Below, one piece after another: positions 31,599 through 31,740 of a stretch of DNA of 31,740 nucleotides (its first letter is position 1; every line of letters starts with the position of its first letter). This stretch comes from a virus. The notes under the pieces are model-generated. The model worked only from the letters and a program-made list of their open reading frames with translations, did no database searches and was not told the DNA's origin. A program made the translations under genes and the position numbers. Location of the stretch: the IMG/VR virus record IMGVR_UViG_3300022890_000410, positions 1-31,740 of that record; one strand, written 5' to 3'.

Positions 31599-31740
31599 AT
31601 GTTTTTGATTAATACTTATAGTTTATCACCTTGGTCTGGGTCTCGGTCTGGGTCTCGGTCTTGGTCTTGGTCTGGGTCTGGGTCTCGGTCTTGGTCTCAG
31701 TCTTGGTCTCGGTCTCGGTCTGGGTCTCGGTCTGGGTCTT
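31599..31740 (+). CDS. Ser-[Gly/Arg/Trp] dipeptide-repeat protein (partial, runs off window)
   Basis: ATG at 31599 (three bases after the previous stop) begins MFLINTYSLSP, then an uninterrupted alternation of Ser with Trp, Gly, Arg and once Gln to the window edge. Ser is always TCT. The other codon is TGG, GGG or CGG, with one CAG. No stop occurs in any of the three plus frames within the array. The ATG-led frame and the neighbouring gene support this reading. The true C-terminus and length are unknown. Function is unknown; the charge- and aromatic-rich repeat could drive binding or phase separation. Confidence 0.5.
   Translation, partial: MFLINTYSLSPWSGSRSGSRSWSWSGSGSRSWSQSWSRSRSGSRSGS
31632..31740 (+). 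repeat. Hexanucleotide tandem array with one variable base per unit
   Basis: The unit is NGGTCT, repeated 18 times to the window edge, with one CAGTCT variant at 31698. Only the first base of the unit varies: in order T G C G C T T G G C T C(AG) T C C G C G. A is never seen at that base. Repeat continuation beyond 31740 is unknown. Confidence 0.9.

Noticed and set aside
31632-31740. Diversity-generating retroelement target
   Set aside because: No reverse transcriptase or template repeat is seen in the window, and the variable base is not an A-to-N pattern that can be tested here. Kept only as an open idea in the repeat finding.
1-31740. Recoded stop codons, as in some phages and CPR lineages
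   Set aside because: TAA, TGA and TAG all end well-supported genes, and no gene needs read-through.

Overview
The window looks like part of a tailed double-stranded DNA phage genome (Caudoviricetes), either free or as a provirus. It is A+T-rich by eye. Genes are packed tightly with many ATGA or 8-nt overlaps, and about 95% of the DNA is coding. No tRNA, rRNA, CRISPR array, integrase or insertion sequence was seen. All three stop codons end genes (for example TGA for the large terminase, TAG for the HTH protein at 27486), so a standard bacterial code fits and there is no sign of stop-codon reassignment. Most genes lack a Shine-Dalgarno sequence and start in an A/T leader of the type AATAAT-ATG. 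The host cannot be fixed from sequence alone. Several families recall Candidate Phyla Radiation (Patescibacteria-like) genomes and their phages: Thr/Ser-rich ATST surface proteins, a DUF2341-LamG fibre, a 3D-domain protein of the PFITASG/EDRMN type, and a YkgJ-like Cys protein. This host assignment is inference.

Minus strand, 24177 down to 1, is the virion module in classical order: small and large terminase, four tiny genes, portal, a group of small genes including two membrane-anchored proteins, scaffold, major capsid protein, YkgJ-like protein, head-tail adaptor, beta-propeller nozzle-like protein, glycine-rich tail protein, two large internal or ejection-type proteins, a coiled-coil fibre, and a giant fibre of more than 2400 residues that leaves the window at position 1. 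No tube, sheath or classical tape-measure gene is seen, so a short-tailed (podovirus-like) particle is the best guess.

The divergent control region, 24178-24806, is the only gene-free stretch longer than 300 bases. It holds a near-consensus minus-strand promoter followed by a bidirectional terminator upstream of the terminase genes, a 14-bp inverted repeat overlapping a second minus-strand promoter, ten CCGTAA/TTACGG sites with a 28-bp direct repeat (candidate origin or operator array), and a near-consensus plus-strand promoter. Its transcript is predicted to begin almost at the ATG of a 42-codon leader ORF with interleaved hairpins, coupled to the primase-helicase.

Plus strand, 24807-31740, is the replication and early module: primase-helicase, an internally shortened DNA methyltransferase, a strong promoter with a Cro-like HTH gene and small ORFs, an OB-fold ssDNA-binding-like protein, a structured intergenic RNA candidate, a phage conserved protein and a SNF2-like helicase. 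It ends in an AT-rich cassette with a zincin-like HEAWH protein, a 3D-domain cell-wall enzyme, a 103-aa unknown, and an ORF made of a hexanucleotide array (Ser alternating with Gly/Arg/Trp) that runs off the window. The array, the leader RNA, the nested fibre domain and the two sets of interleaved inverted repeats are the most unusual items.
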